A DNA stretch of 64,000 bases from positions 152,118-216,117 of the forward strand of contig NW_019775438.1 of NCBI RefSeq assembly GCF_001039355.2, written 5' to 3'. Position 1 is the stretch's first letter, and the number at the start of each line of letters is the position of its first letter. The DNA is from Lingula anatina (lineage: Eukaryota > Brachiopoda > Lingulata > Lingulida > Lingulidae). Of the stretch, positions 24,084 to 39,000 are shown piece by piece. The notes beneath the pieces were generated by a model. That model was not told where the DNA came from, did no database searches, and worked only from the letters and a program-made list of their open reading frames with translations. Position numbers and translations under genes: made by a program.

Positions 24084-27000
24084 AAATTTTGCCCTGTATG
24101 TCCAAGGCTATGTTCTAACATATATTCCAAGGAACTAATTTTCTAAGCTTTTCTCTTTTTTACTATTCATTGTTGATATATATTCCTCAGGCTAACTTTA
24201 ACTTAATTACGTATACAAGAGTGAATCAATGTACCTATGGGGGATATCCTTGTTAACACACAATGGAGTGCTGGCATTGAGATTTCAAAAGCACAATATT
24301 GTTTGACAAGAAGATAAACATTTAAAAAGAAGGTGAAAACCATTTTCTTTTTCAGTGTCATGCTCTCCTGAAATAGGAGCAAAGATCACACCAAAAAAGA
24401 AAGAGAGAAATGGAAAGTTTCACTGTAACAATGGTAATGTAATATATTGCCGTTCACTGATGTCAGACATTTAATGCATCATCATCTTCATCATAGTCAT
24501 CATCATGTCACGCAAACTGCCAGACATTGTGAAGGACAGTGTATGCCTTTGGCTGTGTGGTTAAGTGCTGTGAACCATACTGCACCAGAATATAAAGCAT
24601 CTTGAAGGTATAAACATGAGATGTAAATACAAGGAAATAATTTCAGAACCTGGTTCAAAATCTTTACATCACCAGGCTATCTAGAAGGATCTACCCGACT
24701 TGTAAAAAAAACCTACGCATACTAGTAAGAATGCTAGTTTCTGCTATACTGCAAATAACCAAAGGGCACCTTGAATTAAACCCTGAATCTCATAGTTCCA
24801 ATGTTGACGCCTCCATATATCACAATTTTCTAGCTATCATCTTACAACCACTGAGTTTCAGGGTCCTGATAATTATGATGTTGATGATGACTCCCTTACC
24901 TAATAATCCTGCAGTGAGTTACTTAGGAAAGTTTCTGAATTCACTAATTTAGATCCAGAATCTCAGGCTATTTGACGGAGACATTAACATTTAGTCTCCA
25001 TTCTGATTCTGTTACTCGGGGTACCCAGAGATGACACCACACAAGTACCTGCTGGTTGAAATATCACCTTATTTGTGTCTATATCATTTTCTGTCTCTCT
25101 CACACACACCTTACCTGAAGCCCAGTGGGACACAAACGCAAATCATCAGATTAAAGAAATCTAGATTCCATATATACATAACCCTGCTGGTTGACATATC
25201 GTACCATTTTACAATACATCGTTTCCACCTCCAGTTACCAGTTTTGTGTCAGTTATAGCGGATTTGAACACATAAAATTATTCCCTTTTGTAGGTTGGAA
25301 ATTCCATTTTTCTGCCTGCTTTACCTGTCTGATCTCATGCAATAAAACATGTCATATTTAACTTTATGGTTTAACTCTAAAAATACCAAAGGTTAGATAT
25401 AACATATTCAAGTACCGTATATTATTACCCAATAAGATATAAACCCTTAGAAGTATCCATGTTTTGCACTATTTGCCATTTACACCAGACAAGACCATGT
25501 TTTAATGTTCTACTTGAGCCATTCCTCACCTTGTTCAACCCCTTTATTAAAGCCTTAAATAATTTGGTTTAAAAAAATCTACATACCAAAAAGTCAGCAT
25601 TAGGCCTATATTTATGCCCTGGTTAACCAATTTAAGCCCTCAATTTATGCCTTATTTCATCTGGTTTACGCCCTTTATTTATGTACAACCTGTTCTGGTT
25701 AAAATTTCATACTAATGCTATCGTTCAATCCCTAAATTTATACCACAAGTACCTAACCTAGGTTTAAATATTAACATGCTCTTACCTGATCTTGTGTTAG
25801 ATCCTCTTTTTATGATCTAGTTGGTCCGATTTAAGCTCTCAATCTAAACTTTACTTCATCTATTTAAAATGTAGATATATGCCCTAATTTATCTTGTTTT
25901 AAAGAATAATAAACTCTTACCTAATCTGGTTTAAATCCTCTATTTATGCCCTAGGTAGTCTGATTTAATCCCAAAACTCTCAACCTATCTCACCTGATCT
26001 GGTTTAAGACCTGGTGGGACCCAGGTATACTCCTCCAGAGCACATCCACTGTCATCATCAGACGCAGAGTTCCGCTGGAAGTCCTGGATCAGCTTGCTGA
26101 GATTTTTCTCTTGGTCCGAGGTGACAATTTCATGTGATTCTCTTGGACATTTGCAATTTCTGCAAATTTTTCTGAAAAAAAATTAATACATTTTTAAATC
26201 AGTGCACTGTGTTTAGTTTCACTGTAGAATTGTAGTGCCTTAAAAATGAAAAATTGAATTGTTACACACAATTTTTCAAAGGACTCTTCAAAAAAAAAAC
26301 TTTTTCTGAATGAACAATTTGTTGAAGCATTTTGCACAACACCAAAAATAAAAAAAAGAATAATTTAATGCTGAAATTTACAGACTCCATAAAACTAAAA
26401 CATTAATCATAAATAACAAACATAATCAACTGTGCACAATACCACTTTTCCTCACTATTAACTACTGCCCTCTTTATTTCACTTAATCTTCCCCTAAATC
26501 CATAAGTGCCACAATGAATATTGTGACACCTATCACTCACAAAATCCAGCAATCATTCACTCATCTATAATTAATTAATCAATTAATGCATATTCAATCT
26601 GCTACTACTACTACTGAAGGTAATCAATAACTATATATGCACTGGTATTACTTGTAATCAATAGTTTGCCAATTATTTTATTATTTCAGCTGATGATGGA
26701 TCTAGGCAATAGCGGATAATAACTATAGGGATTAAGCAGAAAGTCGATGTGGCATTCTTTAGTGCAATTTTAAAATAGGACCTAATGCCTCACTTTCTGG
26801 ACAATCACTAGAAGTTTGAACAAGCTCAATAACATTTAGAGATGCCCACCTTCTACTGATGAAGTGAAAAACAGGTATTTTGCCTGAAGTCAAATGCTAA
26901 ATTTTAGACAGAAAAGAGCGAACTTTCATTTCTCTCTACCCCCCTTACACACCCCTCAAACAAAAAACCTGACACAGTATCCACATTTTTTCTTTCTTTC

Positions 27001-30000
27001 TGGTCAAAATCTAAGCTTCAATGAATTTCCATTCTTTAACATGGACAAAATAGAGTAATGTCTTTGTATTCAGCATATTCATACAGTAGCAACAGCAACT
27101 GATGAGGGATAAGGTTGTCAACCTGGTCAGCCGCAGGACTTTGTCATTGGTCAGCAGGACAGGTTTAAATGATGACCAACAGGTGACCAGGTCGGGAACC
27201 CTACCACTGCATGGTCAAGCAAGGTAATCTATGTCATAATTCATGCTACTCTGACCTCATGCCATACTACAGCACCCTGAGCTTCAGAGCTAACTTGACA
27301 CTAACCTTTTCACTGTAGCCTATCTCCATCGTGTCAAGTAACCTCTAACCAGATTCGTTTCCCCCCCCCGCCCGCCNTAGCTCTGAAGCTCAGGGTGTAC
27401 TACAGTTAATGAAGGAAGAACTACCCTCAAGTGTTTTTTAATGATCCCTTTTCTGACACAATCAAATGCAGTATATGTAACTTTATTTTAAATTGTCATT
27501 TTGACTATTATTCAAGTTTTACCACACAGAAATGAATATTAATTTATCATATACTTTTCTTAAATTATTTGCTTTCTTCTTCCCTTATTTTCTTATTTTT
27601 ATAAGTCTACAAAATATATAATACAAATATGTTACAAAATTTTAATAAAAAGGGGGTTGGGGGAAACAAGTGACCAACAGGTCCACAGCATCAACTTCCA
27701 TCTTGTTGGTCAGTGCCAAGTTGTCCAGACAACTTCTTTGACCAGTGGATCGCCTCCTTGCTTCTATTACTCCTTATCAAAACATACTTTTGTGGCAACA
27801 AATTCACTGGAAATAAGATACAAAGGCCAAGGCAGGGCTACTTTGATTTCAAATGTTGACACAAACTTCTAAGTTTACTCGATGATCAATAACTATCCAG
27901 CTTACAATAGCAGAGGCCATGCGCCGGTTATGTGGGGTTATGTCACTGCGAAACTTGCCCGATGGCAGACGCAAAAAAAAAAGTGGTCTTCGTGTTGGGT
28001 AATACCATGCAGAAAAGCCAACTGATGGTAATCTGCAACTTATGACCCAGAGAGAAACATGGTTCTTATCAAAATGTTGAAATTGAAGAATACTGGCTCC
28101 CATAGTCTTTTCTTTTACTCCTAGGTCTGGCTCTTTCCTTGTTGCCTACTCCGTGTGTGGACTTTCAGGAACAACGGCTTTGTCCATTGACAGGAGTGCA
28201 AACTTTGAGAACTCAAACTTCATTTGCTAGAGCAGAGTTGAAGTCGAACTCGAGTAACCATGAAAACCCTCCCCCATATCCATGACAACACTTACACTGG
28301 CATTTAAAAAAAATCTCCATATAAATATTATTTAAGCTGGCAAAAGAAATTCTTTAAAAAAAAAGCTACACTTTTGTTAATTCATCACTAAATTGGTGAA
28401 ACGCAATTAGTTAGCAGCCTCAGAACTGGTAATACCAATTGTTTATGCTGTCTTACAATCTTGCAAATCACATCCACTCATAATGATATTAAGATTCTTA
28501 TACTTCTATCATTAACTGCCTTCAAGGATTTCTCTTGCAATTTTTTTCTACTTATCATCATTCGTACAATAAAACTCTAAGGACAATGTTTGACAAGTTT
28601 AATTAATGTTTGGGAATTTGCTACTGCTACTGGGTACAAGGTTGAATACAGTTTGAAGTGTGGAAAGTAGGCAAGAATTGAATCAGCAATGTAAATTGAC
28701 ACAGCACCAAAAACAGCTGGCTAAAATTAAAACAAATTTACTATTCTGCTTCAAAGGAGCAAAGTAGATCCCAAGGCTTAATGAGACAATTAAGAAAAAG
28801 TCAATTTCTGTGTTAATTGCTTTTAAAGTAAACATCCATCACAGATAATGTAAAAACTGAAGGTAAAAACTCCTACAGGGAAAACCATTAATATACCACT
28901 TCACATTTAAAACTTAAAAGGCAACACCCTTACAACTCATCTTCATTACATTAAGAAATGTTATCCCCCCCCCCCCCACACACACACACACACACACAAA
29001 CACACAAAGCCTAATGCTACTGGATTAAGTAAGCAAAGCCTGGTCACAAACAAACTTTCAATCATTTTAAGGCACTTTTCATTTAGCAAAAGAGATGATT
29101 TGATGTCTGATTTGACTAAATACAAGTACAATTGGCCTGAAGGGTAGGAGGTGCCCACCAAGTACGTACCTGACAGGGAATTAAGCCGCAATCAGCTATG
29201 GTTGACATGCCATGGCTGTCGACACTGAAGTTGTCTGGCAACCCGATGATTGCCTGTCACTTGAGACAGAGTGCCGAACATGCCACAATAGAGATCGGAA
29301 TGATGTGACATTGCTGTTCATCTGATATACTGAGAACTTATGGTGTAGACTGCAATTTATATTAAAATTCGTGAAGAATTTTCAAGTCAGTATTGCTCTA
29401 TTTAACCTTTTTTATCAGTTATAAGCTTTCTGTTCCATTTTGTTCTGTTTTCTGTGCAAAAGTAACAGAAAATACCGAGACTAGAAACAAATGTCTAACA
29501 GAATTTCTCAAAAGCAATACATCTTTTTGTCAAAATAAAGCAGGTAAAAGAATCACTACATTGCATAGAGAACTACATGTCACGGCAATTACCACACCAG
29601 ACAAAAATGAACAAGGTTTTACTGAAGGTTTCCCATCACAATGAGCCAGATGGGCCTCCGAGGCGAATGTCTACAAGTTGGGTTATTCTTAAAGTACCCC
29701 ACAAACAAGGGACAGTTTTCATTTGTTACGCGGTGTTTACCATGATCCTGGCATGTAGGAAATGTTGGGCAGTAAGACGGGGAACAAACATTGTACAACA
29801 TCTCTGGAGGCCAAACAAATAGCAGGATTTGTGCCTAAACCATTCTTCTTCCATCGTCAACAACAGTCTTATTGAAGATTTATACTACACCTTGTCTGGG
29901 GCCCTATTAACTCATTTGAAAATGCCAAACTGAATACCTGTCACAGTTTTGTAAAATTCCATTTTTGGGAGCCCCTTTGGAGATGTTGTAGTTTCTCTTT

Positions 30001-33000
30001 GGCCCTGAGGACTGGATTAAATGTAAATTGTCATTTCCAGTTAAGCTACCTGTAAGTTAGAGCCTCTTTACCTGACACACTCCTCTTCACACATGACAGA
30101 AGACTGGAGAACCCAGAGCCTTTAATAGGTGATGAAGAAAAAAAATGCACAAAAGGATTTGATCCAAACCATATCATTTTATAGCTTAAATGACTACAGG
30201 AGAGTTGACAAGTGGAATAATACCTGACAATATTTCTGCTTTGGCAAATTGCCCAAATTTTTGTGCCCTCTCTATTTGAAAGAACTAAAAAGGTTGCTTA
30301 TAATTCTACACTCATACCTGGGTGCAAAATTCTATTCTCTCCGCTGACCTATTTGTGCTCGTTCAACTCGAAACCTTATTTTTTTGCTTTTCAGATCTAC
30401 CTGAACTCTGGCTATTTGATGCTCTGTTTGCTACCAATTATTTGTAATATAATAATCATCTGGATATTACTGAAACTACAGCATGTGATATCACTGGCAT
30501 CAGAAATGTGAACCAAATACAAAATAAATCAAAGGACTGCAATCTTTCAATTAAATACCTTTCCTGTGTGTTGGTAGACTCAGTTCAAAAGAACATTAAA
30601 CTCTGCATACAGGTCACATTACTGAATCAGAATTGTAAAGCAGATTAAAATTCTAAGATGAAAGAATCTGCCAGGGTTGTGTGAAACAAATTTATTCCAG
30701 TTACTTTTGGATGGTTGATTTATTGTTAGCAACAAGTTCTTTGGTGGTTGGATTTTAATTTTGGTTACTTTTCCAGGGCAGGAAATACTGCAAGACAAAA
30801 TAAAGAGAAAACTGATACAAGTCTTTTGGAAATTTCTTCGATAAAATCTCTCCTGAACGTCTGCTGACCGCAAGATCCCACCAAGTCCTGTATCCAGGTT
30901 TTTCATGGCCATAGGGAAGAGGCCTGAACTCTAACTAAAGGACACAAGNAATTACTTTTGGATGGTTGATTCATTGTTAGCAACAAGTTCTTTGGTGGTT
31001 GGATTTTAATTTTGGTTACTTTTCCAGGGCAGGAAGTACTGCAAGACAAAATAAAAAGAAAACTGATACAAGTCTTTTGGAAATTTCTTCGATAAAATCT
31101 CTCCTGAACGTCTGCTGACCGCAAGATCCCACCAAGTCCTGTATCCAGGTTTTTCATGGCCATAGGGAAGAGGCCTGAACTCTAACTAAAGGACACAAGA
31201 AATTCTTGCACAGTTTTAAAACAGTGGTCTTTTATTAAAACCACAGCAAGACACAGGAATAAGAAATATTTCCTATTAAAATGAAAATGTACTGAATGAC
31301 TCTGAAGTTGGTATTTCACACAGCATGTTACTGTATGTTGCTTTTTTTACCCAATTGACAGACTTTATCTCAGTTTTAGCCATAAACTTAAAGAAAGAAT
31401 GCAAATCATCAACTTCTCCCGACCTAAGTTTTACACATGTTTGAAATGTTAATTTATGCCAATTTTAATAACCTTTAATTGGTTATATTATTTAAAGCAG
31501 GTATACGTAACAAAGCATTCTCTTCTCTCATCCCAAATTCTGAATCTGAAAAGCGAGAGCATGAAAATATCAAATGCTAACATTAACATGCCCTCACGAA
31601 ACTTCATTATACAATGTGTGCAAACAGAATTTGAATTTCAAGTCAACAACAGGCACGGACCCCCCAGGGCAGCGTGCTTTACTTGATATGAGAAGTCTGC
31701 ACAATGTATCAGAAGACGTGTGTGCACCTACTTGCATAAAGAATGGCGATGTATGAGTAACAGGTCATCATTGGTTTTAAAAGATTGTAGCCTAAACTGT
31801 ATGGCTTGGTTCTTTTTTTTTTTTAATTTTTCGTGGCATAATTTCAGTGAATGTCTAAAAATAAAATACTAGTAAGCTATTTCTTTGACCCCATTTCCAG
31901 AGATTAGATCGATCTACTTTAGATCGACCTAACTCCCTGGGGGTTCACGCTAAATAGCTGTCAGCCGAGCGGACACGAAAGTTAATTACCCCCTTACAGC
32001 TTGTAGTAGGCGGGACGGACATTTAAGCCAGATTATCTGACAGTAATCTAGTAAGACTCCCCGCGGGGATAGATCGATCTAAAAGCTCTGGGAATACAGC
32101 CTTTGATTAATGAAGATAACAGAACCAATCATTCTGCATTTGTGATTTCCTTATTTCATCTGTATATAATCACGTACAATGTAAGGCCCAAGTCTTGAAC
32201 CCAACTGAAAACAACAGAACACAGATTAAAAGAATTTCCGGCATCTCAATGATATGTAATCAAAGAATAAGGTGGTTGACACTAACTGTGGGACAAATAG
32301 GACAACAAGCTCCCCAACCTGGCAACAGAAATTTACATGCATTCAAACCATCAACTCACTAATGTAGGCCCATGATTTTAGCTAAAACAGTGCTGGATAT
32401 AGTTTCAACTTAGTAGCAGTGCATTTGAATGCCATTTCAATTTAGTCATGCATTTCAGGTCTAAATTATGAATGAACTAAACCGAACAGTATTACAATTA
32501 AAGAAAGGAGCTGCTAACAACATAATCATTCCAATTTTAGTCCATTACAAATACCCCTTCCCTTCAGAATCAAATATATCTCAACCCAATAAATAGTATG
32601 TCCAGTAATTAGTTGACAAGCACCTGCTTCATGGGATAAACAGAAAGCATTAAGTAGCCTAGCAATAATCTTGTTGTCAATAAAACATCAACATAGCTGA
32701 AGACAATAATAATTCCTCTGTTGCCCCTGACTTGACTGGGCTTAAGCTGGTGTAAATATGTATGACTTTATACTTTGTGAGGAGGCTTGCCTGAGGGTGC
32801 ATTCAGAAATGTTCACCTACAAAATGCCCTGGACTTGATTGGGCTTAAGTTGGTATAAATATATCCTTTGTCAAACTTTAAAAATAAACTGAAAATCTAA
32901 CTGGTTTTACCAAACTCCATAGATTGCTTGATAAATATGCAGGATTTATTTTTTTGTTTGGCAAAGGCCCTTAAGTAGTAAACTGCCCAAACCTGGACAC

Positions 33001-36000
33001 GAGGCGCATTTACATTGAAGTCAGGTTGACACTTCTGTTTTCCTGCTCAACACCATGCACATTAATGACCACAAAATATGACTAAATTTGAAACACAGAG
33101 GAAATGGATATGTTGCCTAGAAGGATCAACTCATCTTCAATGTAAATGCACCTTATAAGACCAAATCTGTATTGTGTCTGGACAGTCTTGAATGCACCCA
33201 CAGGCTTGGTCTGGTATTACAGGTGGGGTCTCCACTATTACTGATAGGGGGACAAAGGGGGGATTAAAGCACACTGTACACCATTTTGGAGAGAAGATAG
33301 GGACTGTGGGAGAGGGAGAGAGAGATAAAACATCAGCTAAAAATATTGAGCAAAACTGTCTGGCAGAACATTATAAAGCAGAATAGTGATCAAGATAAAG
33401 TCTATGCATAGTCTGAATCCAAACAGCACAAGAATTTGCTTTTAATCTTTCTTGAGATACATGCTGTCCCAGGTTATTTGGAACAGTATAGCAAAGATGT
33501 ATGAGGGTTCTGCATTTCCAAAGAAACACCTGTAAAGACCTCTTTAATTAATGTCTGCCTTCCCCCTTCTCCCAATCCACACCTTAGTCCAACACTTCCA
33601 TGCACCAGTGCTATATTTTATATAATTTTTTTTTCAAAAAGTTTCCCCCCATGATTTAATTCCCTACTACTACAACTAAGACATGCACTACAGTGGCTGC
33701 CATTACCAGCATGACAACAGGTGCGAATGCCATGCAAGCACCTGTCACACACTGAGTGATACAATGGCTACCTGACACTACTTCCCTGCCTTCTATTATG
33801 GTCACTCTGCCATCACCTGCTAACTCCAGGCGACTGTCATCTTTGGTTTCATAAGATATTTGACTTTATATGATAACATGTTTTCTTTAATATATACCCC
33901 ATGAACAGGTACAGGTATGTCTCTTTTTATGCTTACCTATGGCCTCACCTGACTATTATCTATACTAAACTGAATTATTCCATGTCGTACCTTGTAAATG
34001 ATAAACTTAAGCCCATTCTTTTTTTTTCTTCTTTTTGTAAAAACTGATACAGTTCAGGATATCATTAGTTGGGTTATAAGTCAATAGAGACTGAACTATG
34101 ACTTCAAAATATGCTCCTCCAAATGTTACTCAAATGACACCAATCTGAGAGTCAATTTTAGACCACAATGTTTGTTTTTTCCGTATCTTTAAACATGTAA
34201 TGTACACATGGTGAAAACCGAGGTGCAAGCTGGCAATAAAACAGCTATCCTAACAAAACCCAACCACTAGCGCATTCTCTTAGTGAAATAAAAATTACCA
34301 CTTTTTTTTTTCTTTTTTCAGATGAGGGTCAAATGAGCCCTAGTGTAAAATTTGTAGAAAACTCTGATGGTCAGCATGAATGAAAATATGGGATGAGCTA
34401 ATTTCACTTGCAATTTATTCCATTCTTCTCCTGAGTGTTAATGTCCCACCCTTATTTGAGCCCGCATGGCAGACGCATTTCACCTAATTAAATAGACGTG
34501 TTACATCTGGGGACAAGTACACAAAACAAACCACAATGAGGTGAAAGTGGATGGAAGAAGCCACTGCACCTCTTTTCCTGTCAACTTAGGCAGCATTTAA
34601 ATGGCATTTGTAATTCCGTGTTACTGAATTCATTAATGGTTACTCACAGATCAAAAGTTAAGTACATTTTTAAATTGGGATAATGTTTCATTGGACCTGT
34701 AAAGAATTAAAATGTAAAATATTCAAGAATAACTATATTTAATATATTAAGACAGCCCATGACTGGGGGGGGGGGAGAGAGAGAGAGAGAGACATATTTA
34801 AGGGTTTAGGGTGGGTGAGGTGTGGATGGGGTAAGAGGGTAATAGGGTATATTCAAACATTTATTTTTTTTATCTGATTACTGGGGTATCTATGTTAATT
34901 GCATTATAATATAAAACAGTACATCAATCTTGGAGTGACTCAAACCCCATAAGAGGAAAGAAAGTAGCACGATAAATGGCAATAAGGTGCATTACCTGAC
35001 TGTAAGCACAACATATACGGCCTTTTATTGCAATAAAAAACCTTCTTATTGATCAAAAATAACCTTTTATTATATTAAACATGCTTTCATTGTGTGCACA
35101 GTTCGCCCATTTCCACCTAGATACAGCGCTATCGGCAAACTTTCCAATCTATAACCTCAGCGTAATACGTTGAATACAATGGCGTCAATCAAGCAAATAA
35201 AACAGTAAAAAGGAATCAGGAAACTGCCTAACCATGCTGTCATTCTGTACGTAACAATAAGCAGACCACATCTCCGCCCTTGTAACACTTCTAGTACAAC
35301 TTCTTTTTGTCACCTGAACGCGCTGACAATGAACGTGTTACTGCGATGTAGATAATACACCTGGTGTACTCCCCCCTTGCTGTGCACTCGTTAAACATTT
35401 AAAGCACATGTCTTAAGGTGCATTTCTACTACTAGTAGATCTATATGTTAAGCCTTAACTAAGTTTATAGCTACATAAGCTGACTGTGTGCCTTGCACGA
35501 TCATGTTTTTCAGCTCTTTATGAATACATCAGCCTCATTCTCGTCAGTTAAAATGTTTCAACTTATATCGGTATTTTCATCCTCAAAAGAGTTACAGCTC
35601 TATAAGAACATGCATACCTTTTTTTTTTTTTTCAAAACTAAAACTTCACATAACCCTATCCTGAACACAATATCAAACACAATGCTCATAAATTTCATTT
35701 ACATCCTTTTTTTTTTTTTGTTCACCCAAAAATCTGGCCTTTGCCCAAGTCCCAATAGCCATAGCATGCCTGTCAGTGCTGGGTCCTAGATCTAGCTGCA
35801 TGAACAGTCTCTGTTCTGTCTATACTGCACGCAATGTAAAGAAACACCGCGAACTCCCCCCTAGGCACACCAGCTACATGACAGGCTAAAGTACAAAATG
35901 AAAGACTTTCTAACAGAGTTGTCAACTGGTAGTTATCAGGTTGTCAATTACAAGTATTCTGTTCCACCTGCTTGCTGACCGCAGAATGACGGAGTAGTGG

Positions 36001-39000
36001 GGGGGACAATACACTCCATATACATGGGCAATCTATGGATTCTTATATTGGACACTTTTTATATACACAAGAGACCCGATTCTTGTGTCAACTAAACAGA
36101 TGTAAAACTTTAGCCAAATCCATATCCCTGGTTAGAACAAATTGATAAATTACCCATTTTAAAACCAGTATTTTCAATTTTTTGTTACCCAAAAAGTGAA
36201 TTATTGTCAGCATTTTGTGAAAAAATATATGGCAATCTGAGCCTTGATATGTTTGCATGTAAAATTGGACCCAGCATGGGGTCCTGCAGATACATTTGTT
36301 TCTCATATGGTTCAGTAGTGTTAGAACCAGAGGTTATTTCAGAAGAGAAAATCACACTGGTGTGGTGGTTTTGGTACTACATTTTGAGTTAACAGAGGTC
36401 AAACAAAGTACTACTGTTAATGCAAATGAGAAAGCAGCCTTATCTTCTGTCAAATTCTATCTTTTTAAGTTCTAATTATGATTCTATATGACCTCCTTTC
36501 AAGAGAGCCAATGAGCGCATTCTCAACGAATTAAGCCAGGCTTTACAAAGCCGGTGACCTAAAAATGGCGGACGTACATGNAGTTACTTTTGGATGGTTG
36601 ATTTATTGTTAGCAACAAGTTCTTTGGTGGTTGGATTTTAATTTTGGTTACTTTTCCAGGGCAGGAAATACTGCAAGACAAAATAAAGAGAAAACTGATA
36701 CAAGTCTTTTGGAAATTTCTTCGATAAAATCTCTCCTGAACGTCTGCTGACCGCAAGATCCCACCAAGTCCTGTATCCAGGTTTTTCATGGCCATAGGGA
36801 AGAGGCCTGAACTCTAACTAAAGGACACAAGAAATTCTTGCACAGTTTTAAAACAGTGGTCTTTTATTAAAACCACAGCAAGACACAGGAATAAGAAATA
36901 TTTCCTATTAAAATGAAAATGTACTGAATGACTCTGAAGTTGGTATTTCACACAGCATGTTACTGTATGTTGCTTTTTTTACCCAATCGACAGACTTTAT
37001 CTCATATTTAGCCATAAAAAAAGAATGCAAATCATCAACTTCTCCCGACCTTAGTTTTACAGATGTTTGAAATGTTAATTTATGCCAATTTTAATAACCT
37101 TTAATTGGTTATATTATTTAAAGCAGGTATACGTAACAAAGCATTCTCTCATCCCAAAATTCTGAATCTGAAAAGCGAGAGCATGAAAATATCAAATGCT
37201 AACATTAACATGCCCTCACGAAACTTCATTATACAATGTGTGCAAACAGAATTTGAATTTCAAGTCAACAGCAGGCACGGACCCCCCAGGGCAGCATGCT
37301 ATACTTGATATGTGAAGTCTGCACAATGTATCAGAAGACGTGTGTGCACATACTTGCAAAAAGAATGGTGATGTATGAGTAACAGGTCATCATTGGTTTT
37401 AAAAGATTGTAGTCTAAACTGTATGGCTTGGCTCTTTTTTTTTTTTAATTTTTCGTGTCATAATTTCAGTGAATGTCTCAAAATAAAATACTAGTAAGCT
37501 ATTTCTTTGATTAATGAAGATAACAGAAACAATCATTCTGCATTTGTGATTTCCTTATTTCATCTGTATATAATCATGTACAATGTAAGGCCCAAGTCTT
37601 GAACTCAACTGAAAGCCAAAGAACACAGATTAGAAGAATTTCCTGCATCTCCATGATATGTAATCAAGGAATTAGGTGGTTGACACTAACTGTGGGACAA
37701 CAGGGACCACGAGCTTCCCAATCTGGCAACAGAAATTTACATGCATTCAAACCATCAACTCACTAATGTAGGCCCATGATTTTAGCTAAAACAGGGCTGG
37801 ATATAGTTTCAACTTAGTAGCAGTGCATTTGAATGCCATTTCAATTTAGTCATGCATTTCAGATCTAAATTATGAATGAACTAAACCGAACAGCATTACA
37901 ATTAAAGAAAGGAGCTGCTAACAACATAATCATTCCAATTTTAGTCCATTACAAATATCCCCTTCCCTTCAGAATCAAATATATCTCAACCCAATAAATA
38001 GTATGTCCGGTAATTAGTTGACAAGCACCTGCTTCATGGGATAAACAGAAAGCATTAAGTAGCCTAGCAATAATCTTGTTGTCAATAAAACATCAACATA
38101 GCTGAAGACAATAATAATTCCTCTGTTGCCCCTGACTTGACTGGGATTAAGCTGGTGACTTTATACTTTGTGAGGAGGCTTGCCTGAGGGTGCGTTCAGA
38201 ACTGTTCACCTACAAAATGTCCTGTACTCGATTGAGTTTAAGGTGGAATTAATGCATACAGTATTTAGTAAGAGACCTGTCCGTAGGCACATTTAGAACT
38301 GTTCAAAAATAAACTAGAAACCTAACTGGTTTTACCAAACTCCATAGATTGCTTGATAAATATGCAGGATTTATATTTTTTGTGTGGCAAAGGTCCTTAA
38401 GTAGTAAACTGCCCAAACCTGGACACAAGGCGCATTGACATTGAAGTCAGGTTGACACTTCTGTTTTCCTGCTCAACACCATGCATATTAATGACCACAA
38501 AATATGACTAAATTTGAAACACAGAGGAAATGGATTTGGTGCCTAGAAGGGTCAACTCATCTTCAATGTAAATGCACCTTATAAGACCAAATCTGTATTG
38601 TGTCTGGCCAGTCTTGAATGCACCCACGGGCTTGGTCTGGTATTACAGGTGGGGTCTCCACTATTACTGATAGGGGGACAAAGGGGGGATTAAAGCACAC
38701 TGTACACCATTTTGGAGAGAAGATAGGGACTGTGGAAGAGGGAGAGAGAGATAAAACATCAGCTAAAAATATTGAGCAAAACTGTCTGGCAGAACAATAT
38801 AAAGCAGAATAGTGATCAAGATAATGTTTGTGCATAGTCTGAATCCAAACAGCACAAGGATCTTTCGTAAGATAGCTATAGATAGTCCCTGATTATTCAG
38901 AACAGTATAGCAAAGATGTATGACATTCGGCATTTCCAAAGAAACACCTGTAAAGACCTCTTTAATTAATGTCTGCCTTTCCCCTTCTCCCAATCCACAC

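Larger units (their letters stand above)
17399..25993 (-). other. prickle intron, 8.6 kb
   Basis: No further exon of prickle or of another gene was recognised. It holds (GT)n/(GA)n arrays at 18107-18512 (duplicated around an N), a (GA)n array at 24051-24081, and a C-run followed by an A-run at about 22244-22281. Scattered open frames such as 21552-21932 (+) have no family signature or splice support. Confidence 0.6.

Noticed and set aside
33192-33386. 64-residue frame conserved at 38618-38812
   Set aside because: The agreement is explained by the haplotype duplication; the frame has no domain and carries amino-acid changes without a coding pattern.
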